Shown here piece by piece: positions 50,289-58,921 of a stretch of 64,000 nucleotides of DNA (the stretch's first letter is position 1; each line of letters opens with the position of its first letter). The notes beneath the pieces were generated by a model, which searched no databases, was not told the origin of the DNA, and saw only the letters and a list, made by a program, of their open reading frames with translations. Made by a program: the position numbers and the translations under genes. The stretch spans positions 1,736,001-1,800,000 of the forward strand of contig NZ_VFNP01000002.1 in the NCBI RefSeq assembly GCF_006715635.1. Direction: 5' to 3'. This DNA is from Streptomyces sp. SLBN-118. GTDB taxonomy: Bacteria; Actinomycetota; Actinomycetes; Streptomycetales; Streptomycetaceae.

Positions 50289-51890
50289 TTGACCGAGCCG
50301 CTGGACGACGGGCCCCCGGACGGACTGAGCCGGACCGAAGTGACCATGTGGAACGCCTTCAGAAACGGGAGTACGCACGACCTGAGTGATCCCAACCCCC
50401 TGCTGAACGATCCCTTCTCGCCACGCCCCTGGGGCCCCGAACGCAGCGTCCGCGCGTCCATCGTCGCCCGGCTGCTGCTCAGCGGTCCGCCCGCGCTGCC
50501 CGGCCGGGTCGCAGCGCTCAAGCTCCGCGGGGTCCAGATCACCGGCACGCTCAAGCTCGCGGGTGGCAGCATCGCGCCCTATGTCGAGCTGAACGGCTGC
50601 CGCTTCGACAGCGAAGTACTGATGCCCGAGGCGCACTTCGCCACCGTCCGCATGGTCGGATGCGCGATACCCCGGATCGAGGCGGCCCGGCTGCGCACCG
50701 AAGGTGATCTGCATCTTCCGCGCTGCCGGGTCGAGCACGGCATACGGCTGACCGACGCACAGATCGGCACCGATCTGCTGATCAACCAGATCCATGTCCG
50801 GCCGGACCGCAGGGGCCGGGCGATCACCGCCGACGGAATGTCGGTCGCGCAGGACTTACAGGCCGAACTGATCGAGACATACGGCGAGCTCAGTCTGCGC
50901 GGTGCGAAGGTCGGGGTCTCGCTGAGTCTGCGCGGCAGCCGGCTGCGCGCGGCCGGGGAGCGCCGCGCGCTCAACGCCCCGCAGCTGAGTGTGGAGCGCA
51001 CCCTCTATCTGACGGGCGCTTGGGTGAGCGAGTCCACGGGCAACCCGGGCGCCACTCCCCCCTTCGGCATCGGCAACGCCGGAACACCGGTGCGCGGCAC
51101 CCGGCTGCAGCCCTTCCAGTGCCACGGCGGGGTACGGCTCGACGACGGGCGTTTCGGCGACGCGGTCGACCTGAACCGGGCCCGCTTCGTACTGAACGCC
51201 CGCGAGGAGCTGTCGCTGCGCCGGATCGCCACCCCTGAGCTGCGCTTCAACGCGGAGCGCCCGGAGGACGGGCGCGTCGTGCTGAACGGCGCGAAGGTCG
51301 TCACGCTGATCGACCTGGCAGCGAGCTGGCCGGGCCCCGGCGGCCTCGCGATGGGCGGATTCGTCTACGAGAACCTCGTCCCGTACGAGGAGTTCCCGCT
51401 CAGCCGCCGTCTGGAGTGGGTGGCTTCGGCGACCCCGGAGTACTCGCCGGAGCCGTACGAACGCCTCGCGACCGTGCTGCGCAACAGCGGCGAGGACGCG
51501 GACGCACGCGAGGTGCTGCTCGCCAAACAGCGCCGCCGCCGCGAGACGCTGCCGCTGGCCGCGAAGCTCTGGGGCTATCTCCAGGACTGGACCGTGGCCT
51601 ACGGCTACCGCCCCGGCCGGGCGGCCCTGTGGATGGCGGTGCTGTGGGCTGCGGGAGCGGTGGCCTTCGCGCAGGTGGATCCGGCGCCGTTGAAGGCTGA
51701 CGAGCATCCGCAGTGGAACGCGGCGCTCTATGCTCTGGATCTGCTGGTGCCGGTGATCGATCTCGGCCAGGAAAGCTATTGGAGGCTTGACGGCGCCTGG
51801 CAATGGGCATCGACGGCGCTGATCCTGCTCGGCTGGATTCTGGCGACGACGGTCGCGGCCGGCGCGTCCCGCCTTCTGCGTCGCGGCTGA
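50289..51890 (+). CDS. Membrane protein with repeat-rich cytoplasmic domain (TTA codon)
   Basis: 533 residues from TTG 50289, supported by AAGGAG 7 nt upstream; GTG/ATG alternatives lie inside the conserved start. Residues ~70-330 hold irregular pentapeptide-like strands (LKLRGVQITGTLKLAGGSI, LSLRGAKVGVSLSLRGSRL). Two or three membrane helices lie at the C terminus (~438-458, 480-497, 508-528). Similar Streptomyces proteins are often labelled oxidoreductase, but I see no cofactor motif. Leu190 is encoded by TTA, so translation should depend on the bldA tRNA. Confidence 0.8.
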   Translation: MTEPLDDGPPDGLSRTEVTMWNAFRNGSTHDLSDPNPLLNDPFSPRPWGPERSVRASIVARLLLSGPPALPGRVAALKLRGVQITGTLKLAGGSIAPYVELNGCRFDSEVLMPEAHFATVRMVGCAIPRIEAARLRTEGDLHLPRCRVEHGIRLTDAQIGTDLLINQIHVRPDRRGRAITADGMSVAQDLQAELIETYGELSLRGAKVGVSLSLRGSRLRAAGERRALNAPQLSVERTLYLTGAWVSESTGNPGATPPFGIGNAGTPVRGTRLQPFQCHGGVRLDDGRFGDAVDLNRARFVLNAREELSLRRIATPELRFNAERPEDGRVVLNGAKVVTLIDLAASWPGPGGLAMGGFVYENLVPYEEFPLSRRLEWVASATPEYSPEPYERLATVLRNSGEDADAREVLLAKQRRRRETLPLAAKLWGYLQDWTVAYGYRPGRAALWMAVLWAAGAVAFAQVDPAPLKADEHPQWNAALYALDLLVPVIDLGQESYWRLDGAWQWASTALILLGWILATTVAAGASRLLRRG

Positions 51891-51993
51891 GACACTTTCT
51901 TTACGCTCTCTTGACGTTCGCCAGGACAACCATTCGGCCGCTACGAACTCTTCACAGCTGGGCTCTGGCGCGCCTCCTGACCTGCGGTTTTCA

Positions 51994-53016
51994 ATGGTCC
52001 GCACCATGTCATTGCTCCGTGCCCTGATTCGCACCGCGCGCATGATCCGTCATACGCCGCAGCTCGCCGACGGCCTGGCGCCCGAGGAGACGGTGCTGCT
52101 CGACGCGCCCGACGAGCGGCTCGGTCCGGCACTCGTCGCGGCGGCACTCGGAGAGTACGAACCGGCCGCCAAGCTGCTGGCGACCACACGTGAATCAGCC
52201 GAATGGGAGAACCGCGACCGGTACGTGATGCGGCTCGCGGCCTTCGCGTACAACCGCGAGGAGTGGCTCACGGCATGGCTCTCCGCGGCGCCGCGCGACC
52301 CCGACGCGGTCGTCGTCAAGGCCGAGTTGGCGGTCCGAAGGGCCTGGGAGTCACCCGCCGGCATCGAACGGCTGCGTGAGGTGGGGCCCCTGATCGACGC
52401 GGCGGCCGAGGGCGATCCGAACGACCCCGTGCCGTGGCGTATCTCGCTGGACCACGCGCGCGGCACCCATGCCACGCACACGGCCTTCGAGTCGCTGTGG
52501 GAGCAGGCGATCCGCCGTTCCTCGCACCACTACGGCTGTCACGTAGCCGCCCTCAAGTACCTGTCCGCCCAGTGGTACGGCTCGCACCGCGAGTGCTTCG
52601 ACTTCGCCGAACAGGCGGCGGCCGACGCACTGCCGGGCTCGCTGGTGCAGGCGCTGCCGGTACGGGCGGCGTTCGCCCAGCTGCTGGGCGGGGACACCAC
52701 CTCCGTACAGGACGACCGCATCGACGCGGCGGCGGATCTGGCGATCACGCTCTCGGCGGACTACCCGGCCGGGGATCCCTGGCCGGCCGAGGTGCGCAAT
52801 CTGCTGGCATACGTGCTGGTGGGGCGGGGCCGGTGGGCTCAGGCGCTGGAGCAGTTCCGGCTGATCGGGCCCCATGCGACCTCCTTCCCCTGGACCTTGG
52901 TGACCGATGATCCGCTGGGCCAGTTCCTCTCGACGCGGGACGGCGTACGGATCCAGGTCGCCTCAATGACCCCCTTGCGCCCGACGGCCGGACGAAGCAG
53001 GTCTCTGGGCCATTAG
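51994..53016 (+). CDS. Hypothetical protein, helical repeat-like
   Basis: 340 residues from ATG 51994 (an ATG at 52006 is equally plausible; neither has a clear RBS). Rich in Ala/Leu helices of TPR-like spacing (ALAADLAIT, EVRNLLAYVLVGRGRWAQALEQFRLIG). No catalytic motif, signal peptide or membrane helix. Not recognised; perhaps a scaffolding protein. Confidence 0.7.
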   Translation: MVRTMSLLRALIRTARMIRHTPQLADGLAPEETVLLDAPDERLGPALVAAALGEYEPAAKLLATTRESAEWENRDRYVMRLAAFAYNREEWLTAWLSAAPRDPDAVVVKAELAVRRAWESPAGIERLREVGPLIDAAAEGDPNDPVPWRISLDHARGTHATHTAFESLWEQAIRRSSHHYGCHVAALKYLSAQWYGSHRECFDFAEQAAADALPGSLVQALPVRAAFAQLLGGDTTSVQDDRIDAAADLAITLSADYPAGDPWPAEVRNLLAYVLVGRGRWAQALEQFRLIGPHATSFPWTLVTDDPLGQFLSTRDGVRIQVASMTPLRPTAGRSRSLGH

Positions 53017-53019
53017 TCT
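53014..53019 (+). promoter_or_regulatory. -10 element TAGTCT, leaderless start
   Basis: TAGTCT ends 8 nt before GTG 53028, with no Shine-Dalgarno. It overlaps the end of the preceding gene. Confidence 0.45.
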
Positions 53020-53027
53020 TGTGCGTT

Positions 53028-53768
53028 GTGACCACCGCACGTCTCCCCCTCTTCCCGCTGAACTCGGTTCTGTTCCCGGGCCTCGTCCTGCCCTTGAACG
53101 TGTTCGAGGAGCGTTATCGCGCCATGATGCGCGAGCTGTTGAAGACGGACGAGTCCGAACCGCGCCGCTTCGCCGTGGTCGCCATCCGCGACGGGCGCGA
53201 GGTCGCACCGACCGCGCCCGGCATGCCGGACCCGACCGCGCTGCCCCAGCGCGGTCCCGCGGCGGGCTTCGGCGACGATCCGATCCAGGCCTTCCACCAG
53301 TTCGGCTGCATCGCCGACGCGGCGACGATCCGCGAGCGCGACGACGGCAGCTTCGAGGTACTGGCCACAGGGACAACCCGGGTCAAAATCCTCTCGGTCG
53401 ACGCGAGCGGCCCGTATCTGACGGCCGAACTGGAGGAAATCCCGGAGGAGTCCGGGGACGGCGCGGGAGCCCTCGCCGAGGGTGTGCTGCGCGCCTTCCG
53501 CAGCTACCAGAAGCGGCTGGCGGGCGCGCGTGAGCGCTCGCTGTCCACGGGGGCGGACCTGCCGGACGAGCCCTCGGTGGTGTCGTATCTGGTGGCCGCA
53601 GCGGCCGTACTGGACACCCCGGCGAAGCAGCGCCTCCTGCAAGCGCCCGACACGGCGACCCGGTTGCGGGAGGAACTGACGCTGCTGCGCTCGGAGACCG
53701 CGGTGATCCGCCATCTGCCGTCGCTGCCCGCGGTCGATTTGACGCGGGCGCCGACGAGCCCCAACTGA
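53028..53768 (+). CDS. LON substrate-binding (N) domain protein
   Basis: 246 residues from GTG 53028. Stand-alone Lon N domain: ARLPLFPLNSVLFPGLVLPLNVFEERYRAMMREL, HQFGCIADA, and a helical C-terminal half with QKRLAGARERS. It lacks the AAA+ and protease domains of Lon. Such PUA-like proteins may bind unfolded protein or peptides; function not established. Confidence 0.88.
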   Translation: MTTARLPLFPLNSVLFPGLVLPLNVFEERYRAMMRELLKTDESEPRRFAVVAIRDGREVAPTAPGMPDPTALPQRGPAAGFGDDPIQAFHQFGCIADAATIRERDDGSFEVLATGTTRVKILSVDASGPYLTAELEEIPEESGDGAGALAEGVLRAFRSYQKRLAGARERSLSTGADLPDEPSVVSYLVAAAAVLDTPAKQRLLQAPDTATRLREELTLLRSETAVIRHLPSLPAVDLTRAPTSPN

Positions 53769-53782
53769 CAGGAGCCTCCTGA

Positions 53783-54286
53783 GTGGCGAAGAAGCCCAAG
53801 AAGTCGGCCACGTCCGGGGGTACCCCCGCCACGGTCGCCCTGACCGAAGCGGGCACGGCCTTCACGGTGCACGCGTACGACCACGATCCCGCGTCGGCGT
53901 CGTACGGCGACGAGGCGGCCGAAGCCCTCGGCGTCTCCCCCGACCGGGTCTTCAAGACCCTGGTCGCGGACGTCGACGGCGAACTGACGGTCGCAATCGT
54001 GCCGGTGGCGGGCCAGCTGGACCTCAAGGCGCTCGCGGCGGCGGTCGGCGCGAAAAGGGCGACCATGGCGGATCCGGCGGCGGCGGAACGCACGACCGGC
54101 TATGTCCGCGGCGGCATCTCCCCCTTGGGACAGCGCAAACGCCTGCGCACGGTCCTCGACGCGTCGGCGTCGGCCCACGCCACGATCTGCGTCTCGGCGG
54201 GGCGCCGGGGCCTGGAGGTCGAACTGTCGCCGTCGGACCTGGCGTCGCTGACGAGGGCGGTGCTGGCACCGATCGGCCGGGCGTAA
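53783..54286 (+). CDS. ybaK: YbaK/EbsC-type Cys-tRNA(Pro) deacylase
   Basis: 167 residues, GTG 53783 with AGGAG. YbaK fold: HAYDHDPASASYGDEAAEALG, VFKTLVADVDG with the conserved Lys, and GYVRGGISPLGQRKRL. Hydrolyses Cys-tRNA(Pro) mischarged by ProRS, in trans. Follows the Lon-N gene by 14 nt, likely one transcript. Confidence 0.92.
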   Translation: MAKKPKKSATSGGTPATVALTEAGTAFTVHAYDHDPASASYGDEAAEALGVSPDRVFKTLVADVDGELTVAIVPVAGQLDLKALAAAVGAKRATMADPAAAERTTGYVRGGISPLGQRKRLRTVLDASASAHATICVSAGRRGLEVELSPSDLASLTRAVLAPIGRA

Positions 54287-54290
54287 GGTC

Positions 54291-54636
54291 CGCCTGCGGC
54301 GGGCTTTCCCCACCCCGCCCGTTTCCAGGGTCCGCGGTGACCCGGGCCAGGGGGCGTTGGTGGTGCTGCCCGGTGGGTGGTCTCGCGGGCGAACCCGGAC
54401 CACCTGCGCCCCTTGCGACGCCGCAGGGCTGAAGGTCGGCCCTCCGGCGATTGAGGACACGCCGCGAAGCGCGTACGGGGTGGACGGAGCCCCGGTTCGC
54501 GCCGCGAAGCGGGCGCAGGGGTCTGGGGCGAAGCCCCCACGCGGCGGAGCCGCACATTGGCACAGCGGGATGGGGGCCTCCCACGGCCGCCAGGCCGTAG
54601 GGGGAGGGCGGGGTGGGGAAAGCCGCGCCGCAGGCG
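54291..54636. repeat. Intergenic repeat region with 30-bp inverted repeats and repeat copy B
   Basis: A 350-bp non-coding gap between convergent genes. Long inverted arms at 54291-54320 and 54606-54636 match almost perfectly (one extra base on the right) and could form a cruciform with a ~285-bp loop. Within it, 54566-54626 is copy B of the repeat at 10587-10648. No gene is supported here. Confidence 0.7.
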
Positions 54637-55284
54637 TCAGCCCGCGCCGCCCCGCCCCGGCCCGTACTCGACCGGCGGCCATTCCGGCTCCGGGTCCCGC
54701 GGCCCGAACAGCGCCGTCAGCGCCAGGTGAAGCACCATCGCCGCCACCGGCCACGCCAGCAACGCCCCCCGCGCCTTCAGCTCCAGTGGCGCGTCGAAGG
54801 TCACGCCCTCCCCCACCGCCCGCGCATGCGCGACCACGTCGTCCGTCGGGCCGAACCACTCGCCGATCCCCCACGCCAGCAGCGAGCCGAGCAGCCCGCC
54901 CAGGGCCAGCGCCACCACCAGTGCGATGCCTCCGCGCCTGCGGAAGAAGAAGACCGCGGCCGCGCTGACCGCGCCGAAGCCGAGGGCCAGCAGCGCGAAC
55001 GTGCCGTCCGCGCCCACCGCCTCCTCGCCCTCCGTGTCCTTGAGGAACACCGCCTTGTCGCTGGAGATCAGCGGCACCCGCGGCGCCAGCCACAGCCACA
55101 GCAGTCCAAGGGCCACGCCCAGGGCCGTCAGGGCGACCACGACGACGATTCCGTCCCGCGCCTCTCTTTTCAGGTCCGCGGCGTCCTGCGTCTCGGGCTC
55201 GTGGAAGCCGGGCCCGGCAGGCGGCTTCTCCCACGGGTCGTTATGAGGCGAGGGCTGGTGCGGTGGAGTCAGAGGTGCGGTCAC
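54637..55284 (-). CDS. Integral membrane protein, unknown function
   Basis: 215 residues. A Pro-rich cytoplasmic N terminus (to ~42), then four membrane helices: GIVVVVALTALGVALGLLWLWL, TFALLALGFGAVSAAAVFFF, GIALVVALALGGLLGSLLAWG, LLAWPVAAMVLHLALTALFG. An extracytoplasmic acidic loop follows helix 1. Similar genes are conserved in streptomycetes beside an ABC exporter; function unknown. Confidence 0.8.
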   Translation of the reverse strand: MTAPLTPPHQPSPHNDPWEKPPAGPGFHEPETQDAADLKREARDGIVVVVALTALGVALGLLWLWLAPRVPLISSDKAVFLKDTEGEEAVGADGTFALLALGFGAVSAAAVFFFRRRGGIALVVALALGGLLGSLLAWGIGEWFGPTDDVVAHARAVGEGVTFDAPLELKARGALLAWPVAAMVLHLALTALFGPRDPEPEWPPVEYGPGRGGAG

Positions 55285-55318
55285 ACCGCCATCGTGCCAG
55301 GCGTCCCGGGTCAGTGCC

Positions 55319-56161
55319 TCACCGGACTGCCGCCCGCCGGTACGCCCACGTGGCGACCGTCAGCGAAACGACACCCACGGCCGCGCAGACGGCGAGGTCC
55401 AGTCCGACGACCGCCCAGTCCGGGCGCGCGTCGAAGGTCCGGGCGAGCGCCTCGACTCCGTAGGTCGACGGTAGGAGATCACGGGCGTACGAGATCGGCC
55501 CGGGCAGCCGGCCGGCCGGCAGCACACCGAGGAGCAGCGCCGCGGACATGCCCAACTGCCCCAGCAGCGTGGCCAGTTCCTGTCGCGGTGCGAGCAGTCC
55601 GAGCGCCGCGCCGAGGCCCGCGAGGGCCGCGCCGGCGAGCGGGACGACTGCGGCGAGCACCCATAGATGGGTCAGTGGCAGCTGGAAGAGGACGCTGCCC
55701 GCGACCGCTGTGACGACCGTGCCGGGCACGGTGAAGGAGGCGTACGCACCGGCCGCGCCGAGCACCACCGCGGCGGGCGGCACCGGCAGCGTGGCGTAGT
55801 GGTCGAGGCCGCCGCCGGCCCGCAGCTGTCCGAAGTACTGGGCGAGAAGGTTGAGTGCGACAAACGCGACGACGAGGACGCTCGATCCGGCGACGACGGC
55901 CCGCGCTTCGGCGCCTCCGTCGACGACCCCGCGCATAAGGACCATGATCCCGATCGACTGGAAGGTCGCCACGAAGAGCAGCGGGATCCGGGCGACCCGG
56001 GCCCTGGAGAGCTGCGCGCGGTACACGGCACCGAGCGCGGGCAGCAGCCGCGCCCGCGGCGCGAGGGGCGCTGCGGCCACGGCCGGGGCGACACTCGTGG
56101 TCCTGACCTGCCGGGCTTGTCCGGAATGCCCGGACACCGCCTCCGCGGGCACGGTGCTCAC
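55319..56161 (-). CDS. ABC-2 type exporter permease
   Basis: 280 residues from GTG 56161 (GTGA overlap with the ATPase gene). Six membrane helices after a hydrophilic N terminus, including IPLLFVATFQSIGIMVLM and [23 protein letters not shown], and the ABC-2 signature region LPGPISYARDLLPSTYGVEAL. Partner of the ATPase just upstream; probably exports a drug or lipid-like substrate. Substrate unknown. Confidence 0.9.
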   Translation of the reverse strand: MSTVPAEAVSGHSGQARQVRTTSVAPAVAAAPLAPRARLLPALGAVYRAQLSRARVARIPLLFVATFQSIGIMVLMRGVVDGGAEARAVVAGSSVLVVAFVALNLLAQYFGQLRAGGGLDHYATLPVPPAAVVLGAAGAYASFTVPGTVVTAVAGSVLFQLPLTHLWVLAAVVPLAGAALAGLGAALGLLAPRQELATLLGQLGMSAALLLGVLPAGRLPGPISYARDLLPSTYGVEALARTFDARPDWAVVGLDLAVCAAVGVVSLTVATWAYRRAAVR

Positions 56162-57141
56162 GCCTTGACCAGCCCCTTCGTCGCGTTCCCGCCGAGCGCC
56201 AAGTACACATCCTCCAGGCTCGGCGCGGCCAGTGTGAAATCGTCGAGCGCCGCGAACGCCGCGCCGCCGGTCACCGCGGCGACCGCCGCCCGTGCCTCGT
56301 CCGGCGCGAGCCTGAGCACCCACCGGCGCCCGGACTCCTGTGCGGATGCGCGCAGTGCGGCGACTTCGGGCACGTCCAGCGGCACCCGCTCGCGCCACAC
56401 CAGCTCGACGCGCACCTCGCCCGCGATCCGTTCCTTCAGCCCGGTCGGGGAGTCGCAGGCGATGACGCGGCCTCGTTCCAGCACGGCGACCCGGTCGAGG
56501 ACCGTCTCGGCCTCGATGACGTTGTGGGTGACGAGCAGCACGGTCGCCCCGTTCTCCGCCCGGCGCCGGTCGACGGCGGCCCACACGGCGCGCCGTGCGA
56601 CGGGGTCCATCCCGGTGGTCGGCTCGTCCAGTACCAGGACGGGCCGCTCGCCCACCAGCGTCGCCGCGAAGCAGGCCAGCCGCCGCTGTCCGCCGGAGAG
56701 TTTCTTCAGGGGACGCGCCGCGAGCTCGGTCAGCCCGAGCTCCTCCAGGACGGCGTCCCGCTCGGCCCGCGCCTGCCGCGTGGGCAGTCCGCGCAGCCGG
56801 CCGGTCGTCTCGGCGGCGAGTGCGACGGTCAGGTCGTCGAGGGCGGTGGATTCCTGCCCGAGATACCCGATGAGCCGGGACGCCCGCTCGGGGTGGCGTA
56901 CGAGATCGTGGCCCAGCACCTCGACGCTGCCGCTGTCCGGCCGCATCAGGCCGGTGAGCTGTCGTACGAGAGTGGACTTGCCCGCACCGTTGGGTCCGAG
57001 CAGCCCGAAGATCTCGCCGCGCCGCACCTCGAGCGAAATCCCGTCCGTGGCGCGCACCTCGGGTGTCCCGGGGGTACCACGGCGAGCGCGCGCGGCGGGG
57101 TACGTCTTGACCAGATCCCGCACCGCGCACACCGTACTCAC
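56158..57141 (-). CDS. ABC transporter ATP-binding protein
   Basis: 327 residues from GTG 57141. Walker A GPNGAGKST, Q-loop GQES, signature LSGGQRR, Walker B VLVLDEPTTGMD, H-loop THN. The DrrA/CcmA-like architecture with a C-terminal ~90-residue regulatory domain (ERIAGEVRVELVWRE) is typical of drug-export ATPases. TAGGCT lies 8 nt upstream of the start with no RBS, suggesting leaderless mRNA. Confidence 0.93.
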   Translation of the reverse strand: MSTVCAVRDLVKTYPAARARRGTPGTPEVRATDGISLEVRRGEIFGLLGPNGAGKSTLVRQLTGLMRPDSGSVEVLGHDLVRHPERASRLIGYLGQESTALDDLTVALAAETTGRLRGLPTRQARAERDAVLEELGLTELAARPLKKLSGGQRRLACFAATLVGERPVLVLDEPTTGMDPVARRAVWAAVDRRRAENGATVLLVTHNVIEAETVLDRVAVLERGRVIACDSPTGLKERIAGEVRVELVWRERVPLDVPEVAALRASAQESGRRWVLRLAPDEARAAVAAVTGGAAFAALDDFTLAAPSLEDVYLALGGNATKGLVKA

Positions 57142-57149
57142 AAGGGACG

Positions 57150-57155
57150 AGCCTA
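57150..57155 (-). promoter_or_regulatory. -10 element TAGGCT of the ABC exporter operon
   Basis: On the minus strand TAGGCT ends 8 nt before GTG 57141; no Shine-Dalgarno is present. Confidence 0.55.
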
Positions 57156-57169
57156 CGGGGTCGGCGGGG

Positions 57170-58396
57170 CTATTCCGCCGCGGGGGCGTGTTCCGCGGCC
57201 GCCCGTACGTCGATCTCGCGCCAGAATCCGGCCCGGATCGCATAACGGTCGTGCTCGTCGATCTGGTCGTCCTTGTGCGCGAGAAGCCCGAAACGTGCCG
57301 CGTACCGCAGCAGTTCGCCGTCGATACGGTGCGGGATCCGCGGGTACATGGTGGACAGTTTCTGCACATGGCCGGCCTCCGGCAGCCGTTCCATCCAGCG
57401 CCGGGCGAAGACCTGTCCCACCTCGAAGGGGTCGCCGCCGACCGTGGTGATGTCCTCTTCGCGGTCGGCCCAGCGCTGCTCGGCGCTGGTGAGCTGGGCC
57501 AGCGTCGGCAGCGAGGCGGTCTCTGGCGGCTCGCCCACGGCGCCGGCGCCGGGCCGCTCGACCCATCCCTTGTCGGAGGACCAGCGCAGCGTTGCGCTGG
57601 TGGGGTGAGGTGAGGAGTTCTGGCCGGGGCCGCGCAGGCCCGCCAGGTCCTTGGGGGTGGGGACGCCCTTGGCGGCGGGGGGTCCGGGCTCGGAGCCGTT
57701 GTCCGAGGGGGTGGGCTGTGAGCCGTTGCGCGCGGCGTCGGCGGCGCGCTCCTGCGGGGCCGCGAGCGCCGACTCGGGGAGCGGAGCGGAGAGAATCGCG
57801 GCGATTTCCGGGCGGGGCGCGGGCGAGGGGGCGCAGATACCGGTGAACTCCTTGGCCCGTACGGCACCGGTGATCCAGGCGCGGTCGAGCACGCGGCGCT
57901 CGTCGGCCTCGGCGACCAGGTCCTCCGACTGGTTGTAGTCGCCGTCGGCGGCCTGCACCGCCCAGAGGTGGACGGCGACGCCGTGCTCCTTGGCGGACAT
58001 CAGCCCGGGCAGCAGGTCCCCGTCCCCGGTCACCAGGACCACATCCGAGCACGCGCGATTTCTGGCCAGTTCGGTGAGTTCGGCGTGCATGGCCGCGTCG
58101 ACCCCCTTCTGCGCCCAGCGGCCGTCGCTGCGGGTCAGTGCGCCCAGCCGGACGGTCACTCTGGGCATCACGCGCAGTCGCCGGTGCTCGGGCTGCGGTA
58201 CGCGGTCCGGGGCGCCGTCGAACCAGTAGATGCGCAACAGCGGGCGTTCCGTATCGGCTTCGGCGAGTTCGCGCAGGCCCTGGATGAGGGCGGCATGGTC
58301 GACGGTGATTCTGGAACGCGCCGGTTCCCCGGCCAGCAGGCTCGCGGCGGCGCCCAGCAGATATCCGGCGTCCACCAGGACAACGCAGCGGTCCAC
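57170..58396 (-). CDS. NYN-domain (PIN-like) nuclease-type protein
   Basis: 408 residues from GTG 58396, chosen because GAGG lies 9 nt upstream; GTG 58405 sits on the RBS. N-terminal NYN/LabA-type domain (~1-170): RCVVLVDAGYLLGAA, GVDAAMHAELTELA, and VVLVTGDGDLLPGLMSAKEHG with the acidic residues of a PIN-like metal site. A Pro/Gly-rich linker and a C-terminal ~110-residue helical domain (PRIPHRIDGELLRYAARFGLL) follow. Probably an RNA-processing or decay nuclease; substrate unknown. Confidence 0.85.
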   Translation of the reverse strand: MDRCVVLVDAGYLLGAAASLLAGEPARSRITVDHAALIQGLRELAEADTERPLLRIYWFDGAPDRVPQPEHRRLRVMPRVTVRLGALTRSDGRWAQKGVDAAMHAELTELARNRACSDVVLVTGDGDLLPGLMSAKEHGVAVHLWAVQAADGDYNQSEDLVAEADERRVLDRAWITGAVRAKEFTGICAPSPAPRPEIAAILSAPLPESALAAPQERAADAARNGSQPTPSDNGSEPGPPAAKGVPTPKDLAGLRGPGQNSSPHPTSATLRWSSDKGWVERPGAGAVGEPPETASLPTLAQLTSAEQRWADREEDITTVGGDPFEVGQVFARRWMERLPEAGHVQKLSTMYPRIPHRIDGELLRYAARFGLLAHKDDQIDEHDRYAIRAGFWREIDVRAAAEHAPAAE

Positions 58397-58647
58397 GCGT
58401 TCCACCCTCTTTCGGGAACTTCGGGATCGGGGAAGGGTCCGGATCGGGGATTGTTCCGGGTTTCCTTCGAGTCTGCCCGACCACGGGAGGGTTAACGGCC
58501 GGAACTCGATCATCGGCGTGGCGTATCCCGGACCCGCGCCAGGGCAACGCCCTTTACGCACCGTAGTGATCCAAAATGCGACGGTTAGTCTGGTATGTGA
58601 ATCTGATCGCGGCCCTGGCCCCGAGATCCCCCCCAGGAGGTATCACC

Positions 58648-58827
58648 ATGGCCAAGAACAAGAATCGCAAGCAGGGCGGTCAACAGGACCGCGCCTCGGC
58701 CGCCGAGCGCGGAGGCGAGCAGGCCAAGTCGACCGCGTACGAGTCGCATGCGCAGCCCCAGTCGCAGGCGCAGGGCAGCCCCGCCGATGTCGCGCGTAAG
58801 CACCAGCGGCGCTTCGGGCACAACTGA
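58648..58827 (+). CDS. Small basic conserved protein
   Basis: 59 residues from ATG 58648 with an excellent CAGGAGG RBS. Charged, Gln/Ala-rich and probably disordered: MAKNKNRKQGGQQDRASAAE at the start, HQRRFGHN at the end. Not assigned to any known function. TAGTCT at 58586-58591 is a likely -10. A strong terminator follows directly. Confidence 0.75.
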   Translation: MAKNKNRKQGGQQDRASAAERGGEQAKSTAYESHAQPQSQAQGSPADVARKHQRRFGHN

Positions 58828-58843
58828 TCTGCCGTAAAGCCAC

Positions 58844-58877
58844 AAGGGGCGCGCCCGTGACGACGGACGCGCCCCTT
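58844..58877. terminator. Bidirectional terminator before dnaE
   Basis: AAGGGGCGCG (58844-58853) pairs with CGCGCCCCTT (58868-58877), with further CGT/ACG pairing inward; followed by TTT on the plus strand. Between the convergent small gene and dnaE. Confidence 0.75.
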
Positions 58878-58921
58878 TGCGTATGGCCAAGGCGTGGGCG
58901 GTGGCGGTGGGCAGGACGGGC

